24,954 nucleotides of DNA from Oribacterium sp. UBA5894 (GTDB taxonomy: Bacteria > Bacillota > Clostridia > Lachnospirales > Lachnospiraceae): NCBI GenBank assembly GCA_002431355.1, contig DJEQ01000049.1, positions 14,241-39,194 on the forward strand, given 5' to 3'. Position 1 is the first letter of the stretch. Each line of letters opens with the position of its first letter. This document shows, in pieces, positions 6,157 to 15,526 of this stretch. Made by a program: the position numbers and the translations under genes. Below the pieces are notes generated by a model, which worked only from the letters and a program-made list of their open reading frames with translations, was not told where the DNA came from and did no database searches.

Positions 6157-8316
6157 ATGAATCGAATTCGAAGGATCATGAAGAAAGGAAAAACGGAAGT
6201 ATTCGCGCTTTGCCTCTCCATCCTCCTGTCATGTGCCATGATTTTTGTGGGCTTTCGATTCTACCAGCATTACTGGCAGCAGCTCATCACGACAGAAGAG
6301 AGCCAGCTGCAGACCATGGCGGAGATCATCGGAAACAACCTCGACACCTATCTGAATCAGCAGCTGCATGAAATCAATCTCTATTATGATGCGTCCGAGA
6401 GATCTGCTGAGTCGACGAACTTTGCAGAAGTCCTGGAGGATTCCATTCCGTTCTTTCTGGAGCAGAATGAAAATCTTTACAACTGGATCAGTCTGACGGC
6501 ACCCGATGGCCGTGTCCGGCGCTATGCACCTGGAAAGATGCCAGCGACCGAAGAAAAAGAATCCTCTTTCTCTCAGAAGACAGCACAGCAGGCCCAAATC
6601 ACAGGCAAGGCCATTTCATCGGAGACCGGTTGGTATGAGCTGTATATTCAAAAGGATATACGTGGAAAGGATGGAATCTACCGCTTAAAGCTCGCGATGA
6701 ATCTGGAAACCCTGTATCAGAAAATCGTAGCACCCGTGAAAATCGGTCAGCATGGCTATTCCAGCGTGAAGGATCAGAATTTTTATATTATCATGCATAA
6801 TGCAAAGGATCAGATCGGACTGGAGGCACGGACTGACCGAACCAGACTCTATCCGACGCTGGACTACAGTAGCATGGATGCATGGCTGAAAAAGCAGGGA
6901 GAGGAGGATCGCGGTGCGGCGCTGGTGGATACCTATGACTGGTCCGATCCTGCGCATCCACCGGTCCGTCGTCTCGTGGCCTTTCAGGTTTTTTACCTGC
7001 AGGGCGAACGATGGATTGTGAATTCCACGCTTCCCGTCGAGGAGCTTTCGCTGCCGCTCGACAGCATGATGCGCACGCTGATGTGTATCATTGTACTCTA
7101 TATCCTTCTTCTCATTCTGATCATGGTTTTTGTTCTGAGAACCCGTTTTCAGGCAGAAGCACAGCAGAAGGAAATTGCATACCTGAAGGAAATTAACCAT
7201 GGCATGGAGACGGTGGCGCGGCAGAATGATGAGATTCGACATTATCAGCGTGTTCAGTCACTCGGCATGATGGCGAGCCATATCGCGCATGAGTTCAATA
7301 ATTACCTTACACCGGTTATGATTTATGCCGAGCTTCTGGAAAATGAGGAAGCCCTGTCGGATGAAAACAAGGAGATGGTGCATGAAATGCTCACCTCTGT
7401 GGATAAGGCCTCCAATCTTTCGAAGGACCTTCTGGCCTTTTCACGTCAGGATACGGGGGTTCGTCTGGAGCCGCTGAACTTTACGAAGGAGGTTCAGCGT
7501 GCGATTATGATTGTTCGCCAGCTGACACCCGCGGCGATCACATTGACCACAGAAATCCTGGAGCAGCCGCTCTATGTACTCGGGCGCAAGGGGATGGCCG
7601 AGCATATCCTTTTGAACCTGAGTAAAAATGCCTTTCAGGCGATGGAAGCCTCCGAGCGGAAGGAACTTCACATCACACTGTGTGCAGTGTCGGATGAAAA
7701 GCTTCGACTGGAAATCCGCGATACAGGCTGTGGCATCCGCCCGGATGCACTGAAAAAGATATTTGAACCCTTCTATACGACGAAGGGCTCCCGACAGGGG
7801 ACGGGGCTTGGGCTTTCTGTGGTGCAGAACATCGTGAATTCGATCGGTGGTACGATTCGCGTGGAAAGTGAGCTTCAGTCTGGCACCTGCTTCATTGTGG
7901 AAATCCCACTGATCCAGGAAGGAGAGGGAGCACAGGGAGAGGAGCAGCGCACCCGTCTGCAAAGGGTTTCAAGAATTGCACTCGTAGCCCAGGCGGAAAC
8001 ACAGAAGCAGTGGCGGTCCGCTGCTGCAAAAACGAAACGAACGCTTGATTTCTACGGGCATCCAGCGGCACTGATTGACCGCATTCAGAAAAATCCAGAT
8101 GCCTATGAGCTGGTGATCACAGAATATGCTCTTCCGGGTATGAATGGAATTGAGCTCTGCGAGATCATTCGAAGAATCAATCCGAAGATCCGACTTCTAC
8201 TTGTAGCAGAGCAGAGTGATGCAGATTATGAGTGGTATCTGAACAACGGCATCGTGGATCGCTTTATGCTGAAATCCGAGTTTCATACCGAGTTTTCAGA
8301 GCTGCTGAAGGAGTAG
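6157..8316 (+). CDS. Hybrid sensor histidine kinase with dCache sensor and a degenerate C-terminal receiver
   Basis: This 719-residue protein has TM1 at about 15-35, an extracellular dCache-like sensor (about 37-300, with the typical VKIGQHGYSSVKDQN ... IIMHNAKDQIG pattern) and TM2 at about 307-328. A HisKA domain follows with phospho-acceptor His378 in IAHEFNNYLTP. The ATPase domain has the N-box near 486-496, DTGCGI near 522 and GTGLGLS near 547. From about 605 a receiver-like fold follows, but it lacks the N-terminal acidic pair. The phosphoacceptor position is Glu656 (VITEYALPGMNG instead of ITDY...), while the lysine is kept (FMLKSE). It is therefore probably a pseudo-receiver with a regulatory role. 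GAGGAG at 6144-6149 sets the start. It forms an operon with the OmpR-type regulator. The dCache domain would bind a small molecule, perhaps a carboxylate, which is inferred. Confidence 0.87.
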   Translation: MNRIRRIMKKGKTEVFALCLSILLSCAMIFVGFRFYQHYWQQLITTEESQLQTMAEIIGNNLDTYLNQQLHEINLYYDASERSAESTNFAEVLEDSIPFFLEQNENLYNWISLTAPDGRVRRYAPGKMPATEEKESSFSQKTAQQAQITGKAISSETGWYELYIQKDIRGKDGIYRLKLAMNLETLYQKIVAPVKIGQHGYSSVKDQNFYIIMHNAKDQIGLEARTDRTRLYPTLDYSSMDAWLKKQGEEDRGAALVDTYDWSDPAHPPVRRLVAFQVFYLQGERWIVNSTLPVEELSLPLDSMMRTLMCIIVLYILLLILIMVFVLRTRFQAEAQQKEIAYLKEINHGMETVARQNDEIRHYQRVQSLGMMASHIAHEFNNYLTPVMIYAELLENEEALSDENKEMVHEMLTSVDKASNLSKDLLAFSRQDTGVRLEPLNFTKEVQRAIMIVRQLTPAAITLTTEILEQPLYVLGRKGMAEHILLNLSKNAFQAMEASERKELHITLCAVSDEKLRLEIRDTGCGIRPDALKKIFEPFYTTKGSRQGTGLGLSVVQNIVNSIGGTIRVESELQSGTCFIVEIPLIQEGEGAQGEEQRTRLQRVSRIALVAQAETQKQWRSAAAKTKRTLDFYGHPAALIDRIQKNPDAYELVITEYALPGMNGIELCEIIRRINPKIRLLLVAEQSDADYEWYLNNGIVDRFMLKSEFHTEFSELLKE

Positions 8317-8328
8317 AAAAAAGAAAAA

Positions 8329-8362
8329 TGGACCCGCATTCTACATGCAGGTCCACTTTTTA
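8329..8362. terminator. Bidirectional intrinsic terminator
   Basis: TGGACC (8329-8334) plus GCAT (8336-8339) pair with ATGC (8345-8348) plus GGTCCA (8350-8355), with one C-A mismatch. CTTTTTAT follows on the plus strand. The A-rich left flank gives a T-run on the minus strand. It therefore serves both the kinase gene and the convergent esterase gene. Confidence 0.8.
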
Positions 8363-8427
8363 TGTTCCCAGATTTAAAGTATGAGGAAATGGGGCAGCTT
8401 CGGCCTATGAAAATCACTGGAAAGGCC

Positions 8428-9189
8428 TTAGGCCTCAGTCAAAAGGAATGCACCGGCGGCCTTTCCGGCTTCCTGCCCGACGAGATTGTAGCCCTCCTGC
8501 AGGTAGTGGAACTGATCCTTCATGAGTCCCTTTGCGGCGAAGGAGGCAAGGCAGCGGCTGACGAGAATAATATTCGGAACATCCTCCGCGAGCTTTTCCT
8601 GCATCTCCTGGATCGGTACGTAGAGCTCTGGATCGTCTCGATGATTGCCGATCCGGATCAGGAAGCAGTGGGAAAGATCGCAGTCCTGCATAAATGAGGT
8701 CAGCACCCGCTTCGTGCGATCATAGTAGAGCTGCGGGTCGGTATGCAGGTCGCCATCCGTACAGCCCTGACACCAGACCATGTTCCGGTGAACCATGTGC
8801 ACATCTCGCGCTGACAGCCAGAGCTCGCAGCGCTGCACCCGTTCTACGGCGTCCTTATAAAATGCGCCCTCGGGAAGCCATTCCTCGATGGCTGAACCAC
8901 CCTTCGATGCGGATACACCGACAACGGGCGTCTTCACTTCTTCGTAGTAGGCATTAACGAAGGCAGAAACCATCGAGCCGGTCTTCATCCCTGGTTCATC
9001 AATTCCCTTTGGATTATTTTCGTTCTGACCAAACGGCTCTACAAGCGGTACCAGCCGGTCAGGCTCTGTAATAGCACGGAATTCATATCCATACCCAGCC
9101 GGAACCTCCGGTGCCTGTGCAGCCACACCGCGGCCTGCCATATTGCTCTGCCCCATAAAGGCAAGTAAATCTACTTCTTTAGGTAACAT
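8428..9189 (-). CDS. SASA/CE6-like carbohydrate acetylesterase (cytosolic)
   Basis: This 253-residue SGNH-type esterase belongs to the SASA (DUF303) group that includes CE6 acetyl-xylan esterases and sialate O-acetylesterases. The nucleophile is Ser15 in AFMGQSNMAGRG, and the catalytic pair Asp225/His228 is in LMKDQFHYLQEGYN. The WCQG segment near the centre also fits the fold. There is no signal peptide, so it should act on imported, acetylated oligosaccharides. GGAGG lies directly against an upstream ATG (9195) but 6 bases from ATG 9189, so 9189 is the likely start. It is transcribed divergently from the deacetylase and sugar-import genes. With the GH115 enzyme in the same locus, removal of acetyl groups from xylo-oligosaccharides is the likely role. 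Sialic-acid or pectin deacetylation is an alternative. Confidence 0.8.
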   Translation of the reverse strand: MLPKEVDLLAFMGQSNMAGRGVAAQAPEVPAGYGYEFRAITEPDRLVPLVEPFGQNENNPKGIDEPGMKTGSMVSAFVNAYYEEVKTPVVGVSASKGGSAIEEWLPEGAFYKDAVERVQRCELWLSARDVHMVHRNMVWCQGCTDGDLHTDPQLYYDRTKRVLTSFMQDCDLSHCFLIRIGNHRDDPELYVPIQEMQEKLAEDVPNIILVSRCLASFAAKGLMKDQFHYLQEGYNLVGQEAGKAAGAFLLTEA

Positions 9190-9559
9190 CTTCATCCTCC
9201 CCCTTTATTCAATGGGTGATCCGGTTCCATCCTGTTTATAAGGTACAGGTTTTTTGATTGCCATACGCAGCGTATAGGATGGGGCTGGATTGATAAATCT
9301 ATCACGATTTCTCATCCGTAATTATCTTCCTTTAAGCCGAGATGTCAATGTGGGAAAATACACAAAAAGAAGGGAAGTCTGTTTTCTTCAGTAAAAGGGT
9401 AAAATATCTTCATAGAAGATTTGCATGGGCATGCTTAAATAGTATCTGTAAAAGAAGGTCCATGAAGTTCCGACCGATATCAGGGAACGCGGCGAAGAAG
9501 GCGTGAAACGACATGCCGGAAGGCCTTCGCACACAGGCATGCACAGAAAGGCAGAAACG
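9190..9559. other. Divergent intergenic region between esterase and deacetylase genes
   Basis: This holds the regulatory DNA for both directions. I see the esterase ribosome binding site (9196-9203), an AT-rich middle (9300-9460) and a 10-bp palindrome GAAGGCCTTC near 9520. A possible -35/-10 pair for the plus strand (TTGCAT 9421-9426, TATCTG 9443-9448, spacer 16) is too weak to call. No clear catabolite-repression site or small gene was found. Confidence 0.4.
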
Positions 9560-10270
9560 ATGATGAAGAACAAGTATCTCACATTCAGCTACGATGATGG
9601 TGTTACACAGGACAAGCGCCTGGTGAAGCTTTTTAATAAATACCATATGAAGTGTACCTTTAATATTAATTCAGAGCTTCTTGGAAAGCCAGGCTACCTC
9701 CGTCGGGAGGATATGTGGATCGGGCACAATAAGGTCGAGCCGAGAGAGGTGGCAGAGCTTTACAAGGGACACGAGATTGCGTCCCATACCCTGACCCATC
9801 CACATCTTCCAGAGCTCTGGGATGAAGAGATTATCCGGCAGGTAGAGGAGGATCGAAAGAACCTCGAGAAGCTGGTGGGATATGAAATCGTCGGCCTGGC
9901 CTATCCGGGTGGTGGGCCAACGCATAATGACCATGTCGTGGATCTGATCAAGAAAAATACGGGCATCCGTTATGCACGTACGACGAAGAGCAGCTTCAGC
10001 TTTGATGTGCAGACAGATCTTCTCCGCTTTGAGCCAACCGTTAACAACCAGAAGGAGCCGGAGCAGATGATGGAGCTCGGCGAAAAATTCATCAAGATGG
10101 AAACAAGTGAAAAACCTCAGATCTTCTACATCTGGGGGCATAGCTATGAATTTGATTACTACGATACCTGGAGTCAGTTTGAAGAATTTCTGAAGATGAT
10201 GAGCGATCGGGAGGATATCATATACTGCACGAATCGTGAGGCACTTCTGGAAAGACCTGACCAGCGCTGA
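9560..10270 (+). CDS. NodB-domain polysaccharide deacetylase (CE4-like), no signal peptide
   Basis: This 236-residue protein is a single NodB/CE4 domain. Motif 1 is TFSYDDG with Asp12-Asp13. The metal-binding histidines are His76 and His80 in ASHTLTHPHL, and an aromatic/Gly segment AYPGGGP follows as motif 3. CE4 enzymes are metal-dependent and remove O- or N-acetyl groups from xylan, chitin or peptidoglycan. This one lacks a signal peptide or membrane anchor, unlike the cell-wall enzymes, which points to cytosolic oligosaccharides. AAAGG at 9546-9550 supports the ATG at 9560, and the next codon is also ATG. The open frame extends upstream to 9503, but that part carries no family features. 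It precedes the sugar-binding lipoprotein by 243 bases. A xylan-type substrate is inferred from the neighbourhood. Confidence 0.8.
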   Translation: MMKNKYLTFSYDDGVTQDKRLVKLFNKYHMKCTFNINSELLGKPGYLRREDMWIGHNKVEPREVAELYKGHEIASHTLTHPHLPELWDEEIIRQVEEDRKNLEKLVGYEIVGLAYPGGGPTHNDHVVDLIKKNTGIRYARTTKSSFSFDVQTDLLRFEPTVNNQKEPEQMMELGEKFIKMETSEKPQIFYIWGHSYEFDYYDTWSQFEEFLKMMSDREDIIYCTNREALLERPDQR

Positions 10271-10434
10271 GGGCGTATGTACAGGTATCGAACGTGATTT
10301 CTTGTCAACATGAACGAAAAAACTGCAGCATGGCCGCGCTACACAGAAATTACGTGTGAAAATGTAACAAAGAAATCATTCACTTGCAAAATAAAATGTA
10401 GGTTTTTGACATTCCCAAGGTCGGATTCCTACGT

Positions 10435-10461
10435 TTGGAAATTGAAAGAGTACGGTACAAT
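10435..10461 (+). promoter_or_regulatory. Candidate promoter of the sugar-binding lipoprotein gene
   Basis: TACAAT at 10456-10461 is a good -10 (5 of 6), and TTGGAA at 10435-10440 is a fair -35 (4 of 6). The 15-base spacer is short. It lies 52 bases before the ATG in a non-coding, AT-rich stretch, which is where a promoter is needed. Confidence 0.35.
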
Positions 10462-10513
10462 ATAGACAGTTCCGATGAACGGAAAAAGTTGTTCGTGAAT
10501 GAAGGAGGATTCT

Positions 10514-11911
10514 ATGAAAAGAATGATGAGAAGGGGCATGAGCCTCGGACTTGCAGGTATGATGGCACTCAGCATGGCCGCTTGTGGAGGTAGCAGCTCT
10601 TCGGATACAGCAGCAACAACCGCAGCCGGTGCTTCCAGCGACACAGCAAGCACAACGGCTGCTGGAGATACGCAGGCTGCAGCATCGGATGGTTCTCCAG
10701 TAACCATCAAGTTTACCTGGTGGGGCAATCAGAGCCGCCATGAGTACACACAGAAGATTCTTGACAAATATACGGAGCTTCATCCAAATGTTACCTTCGA
10801 AGCGCTTCCGAATGGCTGGGATGGCTATTTTGATAAGCTGTCTACACAGGCTGCGTCCGGCTCGATGCCAGATGTTGTTGCCATGGATTATCTCTACATT
10901 ACAACCTATGCAAAGAATAATTCCATCGCGGATCTTCAGCCATACGTTGACAATGGCACCATTGATGTATCGTCCATTGATGAAGGCGTTCTGAATTCCG
11001 GAAAGATCGATGGAAAGCTTGCAGGTATCGTTGGCTCTACCGGTTCTCTTGCCGTAGGCTACAATCCAGCTGTATTTGAGGAAGCTGGAATTGAGGCTCC
11101 AAATGCAAACGGTGACTGGACCTGGGATGACTTCGTAGCAAAGGCAAAGGAAGTCAAGGAGAAGACTGGTAAGCTCGGCGTCACCTCTACGGGTGTCGTT
11201 GATGATACAAACCTCTTCAACTACTGGGTACGTCAGCACAATGCACAGCTTTTCAGTGATGACAAGAAGTCACTCGGCTATGATGATGACCAGATCATGA
11301 TTGATTACCTCGATATGTGGAAGGATCTTCAGGATGCAGGCGCAGCGGCAAACCCAGATGAGTACGCCCAGATCCAGACCCTTGGACAGGAGGCCAGCCC
11401 GGTTGTCACCGGTGAAGCCGGCATGATCAATGAGAACAACAACTACGCAAGTAAGCTGAGCAGTGTAAATGACAAGCTGGAGATTACCATCCCACCTACG
11501 AATAAGGACAACATGAAGGCAATGTGGAATAAGCCAGGCTACTTCCTCTGCATTTCTGAGACGTCGAAGGTCAAGGATGAGGCAGCCAAGTTTATCGACT
11601 GGTTCCTGAATTCGGAGGAGTCCAATGAGATCATGATGGCAGAGCGTGGTGTTCCTTCTTCCTCAAAGGTAAGAGAATTCCTTGTAAACTCTGGAAAGAT
11701 GAATGAGAAGCAGACCGAGATGTTTGCTTATGCAGATACTGTGCTTAACTATTCAAGCGAAGCACCGGCACCAGACCCAATCGGTATCTCTGAGGTTGGT
11801 GAGAGCTTCAAGAACAATGCATATCAGGCATTCTATGGTCAGATGACCTCAGCAGAGGCTGCCGCTGCCTTCCGTCAGGAGGCCAATGATATCCTCGCAA
11901 GAAACAACTAA
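10514..11911 (+). CDS. ABC transporter sugar-binding lipoprotein (family 1 extracellular solute-binding protein)
   Basis: This 465-residue protein begins with a basic n-region and a hydrophobic stretch ending in the lipobox SMAAC (Cys24). A ~35-residue Ser/Ala/Thr/Asp linker follows, common in Lachnospiraceae lipoproteins. The mature part starts with VTIKFTWWGNQSRHEYTQKI and has the SBP_bac_1 pattern seen in oligosaccharide-binding proteins. AAGGAGG at 10502-10508 selects this ATG over an in-frame ATG at 10499. It would sit on the outer face of the membrane and deliver sugar to the permease pair encoded 3.7 kb downstream. The YesM/YesN genes lie between, and its own strong terminator follows. 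Such separate, highly expressed binding-protein genes are usual. A xylo-oligosaccharide or aldouronate ligand is inferred from the GH115 gene. Confidence 0.87.
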   Translation: MKRMMRRGMSLGLAGMMALSMAACGGSSSSDTAATTAAGASSDTASTTAAGDTQAAASDGSPVTIKFTWWGNQSRHEYTQKILDKYTELHPNVTFEALPNGWDGYFDKLSTQAASGSMPDVVAMDYLYITTYAKNNSIADLQPYVDNGTIDVSSIDEGVLNSGKIDGKLAGIVGSTGSLAVGYNPAVFEEAGIEAPNANGDWTWDDFVAKAKEVKEKTGKLGVTSTGVVDDTNLFNYWVRQHNAQLFSDDKKSLGYDDDQIMIDYLDMWKDLQDAGAAANPDEYAQIQTLGQEASPVVTGEAGMINENNNYASKLSSVNDKLEITIPPTNKDNMKAMWNKPGYFLCISETSKVKDEAAKFIDWFLNSEESNEIMMAERGVPSSSKVREFLVNSGKMNEKQTEMFAYADTVLNYSSEAPAPDPIGISEVGESFKNNAYQAFYGQMTSAEAAAAFRQEANDILARNN

Positions 11912-11991
11912 TACAGAGTATCCTGTGTAAAGTACTGGATGAAAAACCTCTGTGTGATGTAATTGCAGATCACTTCAAATCCTATGTATAA

Positions 11992-12034
11992 AGACAACCA
12001 TCCTGTCCTATGACGGGATGGTTGTCTGCGTTTT
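11992..12034 (+). terminator. Strong intrinsic terminator after the binding-protein gene
   Basis: AGACAACCATCC (11992-12003) pairs perfectly with GGATGGTTGTCT (12016-12027), and GCGTTTT follows. The 12-bp stem separates the lipoprotein gene from the kinase gene. Confidence 0.85.
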
Positions 12035-12082
12035 AAGGATGAGTATAATAGGAAGAAAGAAATCAAGTTAAAGGAATGCCGT

Positions 12083-13903
12083 ATGAAAATGAAACTGACA
12101 CTGCCAAAAAGGAAGGAAAAAGCGGTACAGCTTCTGAAGAATCTTCCTCTTTCAAAAAAACTGGTGCTGCTGTTTGGATCCTTCCTCTCCTTTATCTTTT
12201 GTGTGTTCATCCTGTCCGTTCTCGTACTGATGTCGCAGTATGAAAAGCGCCTCTATGAGGACTCCCTTCGAAATCTGGACTACTTTGTGCAGACTGTGCA
12301 GACGGAATATGATGCAGCGGAAAAGGTAAGCTATGATCTCGCGCTGAGCCGTCGGAATCAGGAGCTTATGGCGGAGCTTGCCCGGCTTCCGTATCCAAGT
12401 GTAGAGTATATGCAGGAGATGCGCGTACTCCGGAGCCTCCTTCAGGACGACCTTTATCAGGACGACTATATCATCGGAGCCTCCTTTCAGGATACACATG
12501 CATCGTCGACTCTCATTGAAGGAAGTATGGCAAGCCTGAGCGATGAAAAGAAAGAACAGCTTCTTTTGCTTGCGGACAATGCAGCCGGGCGCTTCGTATT
12601 TCTCTCTCCGGATGAGGATTGCCCCTATCTTGTGGGAGCCCGTGCGGTTCGAAATCGTCTAAATATGAGCATGGAACCGCTTGGCTATATGATTCTGCTC
12701 TGCGATATTCGCCATACCATTGCAGACTCCACAGAAAAGCTGGAAACGCGTCCCCTGACCTGGTTCGTGCTTCATGAGGGCACGGTTATTTTTGCGGAGG
12801 GGGAAGGAATGGATCCAGAAGCGAACGGGAACAGGAAAAGCGCATCCGCCTTACTTCCAGTACAACTGAAGGGGCCACAGGGATATGCTGTTTTTCACCA
12901 GGGTGGGGAGCAGTATTTTACGAGCTATCTTACCTCGAAGCTGACGGGCTGGACCTATGTGCAGACCTTTCGCTATTCCGAGCTCTATGGCACCTTCCGT
13001 GTTCTTCGCATCCTTCTGTTTGGTATGACGATTCTGGCGTTTGCCTTTCTTTTTACCGTGGCAAATCGCCTGTCTCGTTACATTACAGAGCCGATTGAGC
13101 TTCTGATGGAACGGATGAAGCTTGCGGAAAGTGGACGCCTGAAGGATGTGTACGAGATGGGCTATGAAGAACGAGAGGATGAGGTCGGAAAGCTGTCTGA
13201 AACCTTTCATCATCTCTTAGGCCGGATCCAGGAGCTCGTCTATGAAAACTATGAAAAGCAATTGATTCTGAAGGATACGAAGTACAAAATGCTGCAGGCA
13301 CAGATCAATCCGCATTTTCTCTATAATACCCTGAATACCCTGAACTGGATGGTACAGCTCGGGCACGATAAGGATGCCAGCCGCGTGGTCATTCAGCTTG
13401 GAAAGCTCCTGCGTGCTTCCTTTGCGCGAAATCCATATGCAAGTGCGCGGGAGGAGCTGGATATGGTGAAAAGCTATATTGCCATTCAGGAATATCGTTA
13501 CCGTGAGCGGGTTACCTTTCAGGTGGAGGAAACCGGCGCACTGGAAGCCTTTACAGTTCCGCGGATGATTCTGCAGCCGCTGGTAGAGAACGCGCTGAAT
13601 TATGGAGCAGATCGTATGACAGGGGAGTGCATTATTCGCATTACCATGGACGCCTCCTCTCAGTATCTGACGATCGGCATTCATGACAACGGACCAGGGG
13701 TGGATGAAGAAAAGCTTGCAGCCATGCGGAATTTCACGGTAAAGCCGGAGGGACATGGCATTGGACTCAAGAACATTTACGAGCGTCTTTCGATTTGCTA
13801 CGAGGAGTTCAGCTTTATGATGGACTCACAACCGGATTGTGGTATGCATATCACGATTCGACTGCCGAAGGATCATGCAAGAGAAGAAAATGGAGAAAAA
13901 TAA
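12083..13903 (+). CDS. yesM: YesM-type sensor histidine kinase
   Basis: This 606-residue protein has TM1 at about 28-52, a ~250-residue extracellular sensor region, TM2 at about 307-332, a HAMP segment (NRLSRYITEPIELLMERM) and a short coiled region. The LytS/YesM-type His_kinase domain has phospho-acceptor His411 in QINPHFLYNTLNTLNWM. The ATPase domain has LVENALNYGA near 500, HDNGPGVDEEKL and GHGIGLKNIYERL near 557. This class usually controls polysaccharide or oligosaccharide uptake genes in Firmicutes. AAAGGA at 12070-12075 sets the start. The TAATG junction couples it to the AraC-type regulator. The ligand is probably the imported sugar, alone or with its binding protein, which is inferred from the surrounding ABC genes. 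Confidence 0.9.
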   Translation: MKMKLTLPKRKEKAVQLLKNLPLSKKLVLLFGSFLSFIFCVFILSVLVLMSQYEKRLYEDSLRNLDYFVQTVQTEYDAAEKVSYDLALSRRNQELMAELARLPYPSVEYMQEMRVLRSLLQDDLYQDDYIIGASFQDTHASSTLIEGSMASLSDEKKEQLLLLADNAAGRFVFLSPDEDCPYLVGARAVRNRLNMSMEPLGYMILLCDIRHTIADSTEKLETRPLTWFVLHEGTVIFAEGEGMDPEANGNRKSASALLPVQLKGPQGYAVFHQGGEQYFTSYLTSKLTGWTYVQTFRYSELYGTFRVLRILLFGMTILAFAFLFTVANRLSRYITEPIELLMERMKLAESGRLKDVYEMGYEEREDEVGKLSETFHHLLGRIQELVYENYEKQLILKDTKYKMLQAQINPHFLYNTLNTLNWMVQLGHDKDASRVVIQLGKLLRASFARNPYASAREELDMVKSYIAIQEYRYRERVTFQVEETGALEAFTVPRMILQPLVENALNYGADRMTGECIIRITMDASSQYLTIGIHDNGPGVDEEKLAAMRNFTVKPEGHGIGLKNIYERLSICYEEFSFMMDSQPDCGMHITIRLPKDHAREENGEK

Positions 13904-15396
13904 TGTATACATTACTGCTGGTTGATGATGAGGAATTCGAACGCGAGGGAATGACGCGTCTGGTACCTTGGGAAGAAAATGGTATTCAGCTGCTCGGCGC
14001 TGCGAAAAATGGTGAAGAGGGCTTTAACATGGCCTGTGCGTTGAAGCCGGATCTGATCCTGACAGATATTAAGATGCCGCTTCTCGACGGCATTGGCATG
14101 ATTCGAAAGCTGAAGGAGCAGAACTGTGAGAGTGAAATCGTGGTGCTTTCGGGTTATGGAGAATATGAATTTACGAGCCAGGCCATGGAGCTGGGTGTTC
14201 GCCATTATATTCTGAAGCCGGTAGATGAGGAGAAGATCATTGAGACCATGGAGAAGGCGATTCTGGAATTAAAGCAGCGGCAGCATCAGTCACAGGCACT
14301 CCATCAGGCAGTACAGCTGCGTCCCATTGCGATGCAGCAGATTCTCCGGGATGCGCTTCTGGGCCGAGAAGAAAATGAAGCGGACGTTGAGCGCGCGGCT
14401 GTGGAATTTGGCATGCTCCGGGAGGACATCATGCTGCTTGCCTTCCGTCGAAGTGGACATAATTTTGACACTACCGAAGCGAATGCACTTGAGAGTATCC
14501 TGAGAGAGATGATGGGGGAGAAGAGCGTGTATGCGGTCACCTTTACAGAGGACGAGACGGTGTATTTTATTCATGCACTTCCACATGCCGATGCGTTTCC
14601 AGCAAGCCGTGTGCTGCACCTGATGGATCCGGATCAGACGAAGGGAATGACGGTGGCCCTCAGCCGTGCCGGTCGTATACAGGAGCTGTCTGCACTCTAT
14701 CAGGAAATTCGACTCCTTTTCCATATGCGAAAGATTGAAAAGGGCATGCGATTTCTGCATTATGATCTGTTCGGTGGAGAAGTATCTCCAGACATGATTT
14801 TTGATTATTCGGCCATTTACCGCGCAGACAGCTATGCGGCGATTCTTTTCGAGCTCTATCTTGCTTCACTCAAAATGAACTATGCCGGGTACGATGAGCA
14901 TATAAAGCGCGATCTTTTCCAGTGGATCTGTGCACTTTTTTCGCCGCGGGAGGAGCAGAGTGCCAGTGATACAGAAGACCATGTGGATACATTTGGCTTT
15001 GCGGAAGCTGCGGATCAGATTGCAAGGCAGAAAAACTGTGCTTCTATGGATGCAAAGGAGGAACGACAGAAACGGGACATTCTGGTTGCGCTCTACACAC
15101 ATCTTGGAGACACAGATCTGAGCATTCGGATGCTGGCCTGTGATTTCCTCTTCATGAATGAAGACTACTTCGGACGCCTTTTCCGGAAGCTGACCGGGGA
15201 GAAATTTAACAGCTTCCTTCAACATACGCGCATTTTACTCGCGCAGCGCCTGATGCAGTATCAGCCAGAGATGCTGATCCAGGACCTTGCGCGGCTTACA
15301 GGATATGCAGAGGATGGTCAGTATTTCTCGAAAGCCTTTCGAAAGGAGACGGGCAGCTCGCCATCTGAGTATCGAAAGAATCTGGAGCGTGAATGA
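13903..15396 (+). CDS. yesN: YesN-type response regulator with AraC DNA-binding domain
   Basis: The 497-residue protein has an N-terminal receiver (Asp8-Asp9, phosphoacceptor Asp55 in LILTDIKMPLLDG, conserved Lys in YILKPVDEEK). A ~250-residue poorly conserved middle region follows. The C-terminal AraC/XylS double helix-turn-helix includes LSIRMLACDFLFMNEDYFG, then FRKLTGEKF, and ends YFSKAFRKETGSSPSEYRK. Its ATG shares an A with the stop of the kinase gene (TAATG), and GGAG at 13892-13895 is the ribosome binding site. A longer open frame reaches back into the kinase gene but has no family features there. It should activate the permease, binding-protein and GH115 genes when phosphorylated by the upstream kinase. 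The targets are inferred from position. Confidence 0.9.
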   Translation: MYTLLLVDDEEFEREGMTRLVPWEENGIQLLGAAKNGEEGFNMACALKPDLILTDIKMPLLDGIGMIRKLKEQNCESEIVVLSGYGEYEFTSQAMELGVRHYILKPVDEEKIIETMEKAILELKQRQHQSQALHQAVQLRPIAMQQILRDALLGREENEADVERAAVEFGMLREDIMLLAFRRSGHNFDTTEANALESILREMMGEKSVYAVTFTEDETVYFIHALPHADAFPASRVLHLMDPDQTKGMTVALSRAGRIQELSALYQEIRLLFHMRKIEKGMRFLHYDLFGGEVSPDMIFDYSAIYRADSYAAILFELYLASLKMNYAGYDEHIKRDLFQWICALFSPREEQSASDTEDHVDTFGFAEAADQIARQKNCASMDAKEERQKRDILVALYTHLGDTDLSIRMLACDFLFMNEDYFGRLFRKLTGEKFNSFLQHTRILLAQRLMQYQPEMLIQDLARLTGYAEDGQYFSKAFRKETGSSPSEYRKNLERE

Positions 15397-15526
15397 ATGC
15401 AGACGTCAGTGCCTGTGGAACATCGAGGCTTCTTGTACAGGATGAACGAAGCTTCTTTCTAAAAGTGACATGGGATAGTCGGATTTTTACAAGCCGTTTG
15501 ACGTATCCCTCCATTACTGAAAATTG

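Noticed and set aside
10406..10411. Consensus -35 TTGACA upstream of the binding-protein gene
   Set aside because: No -10-like sequence lies 16-18 bases downstream (the region reads CCTACG). The TACAAT further down is 44 bases away.
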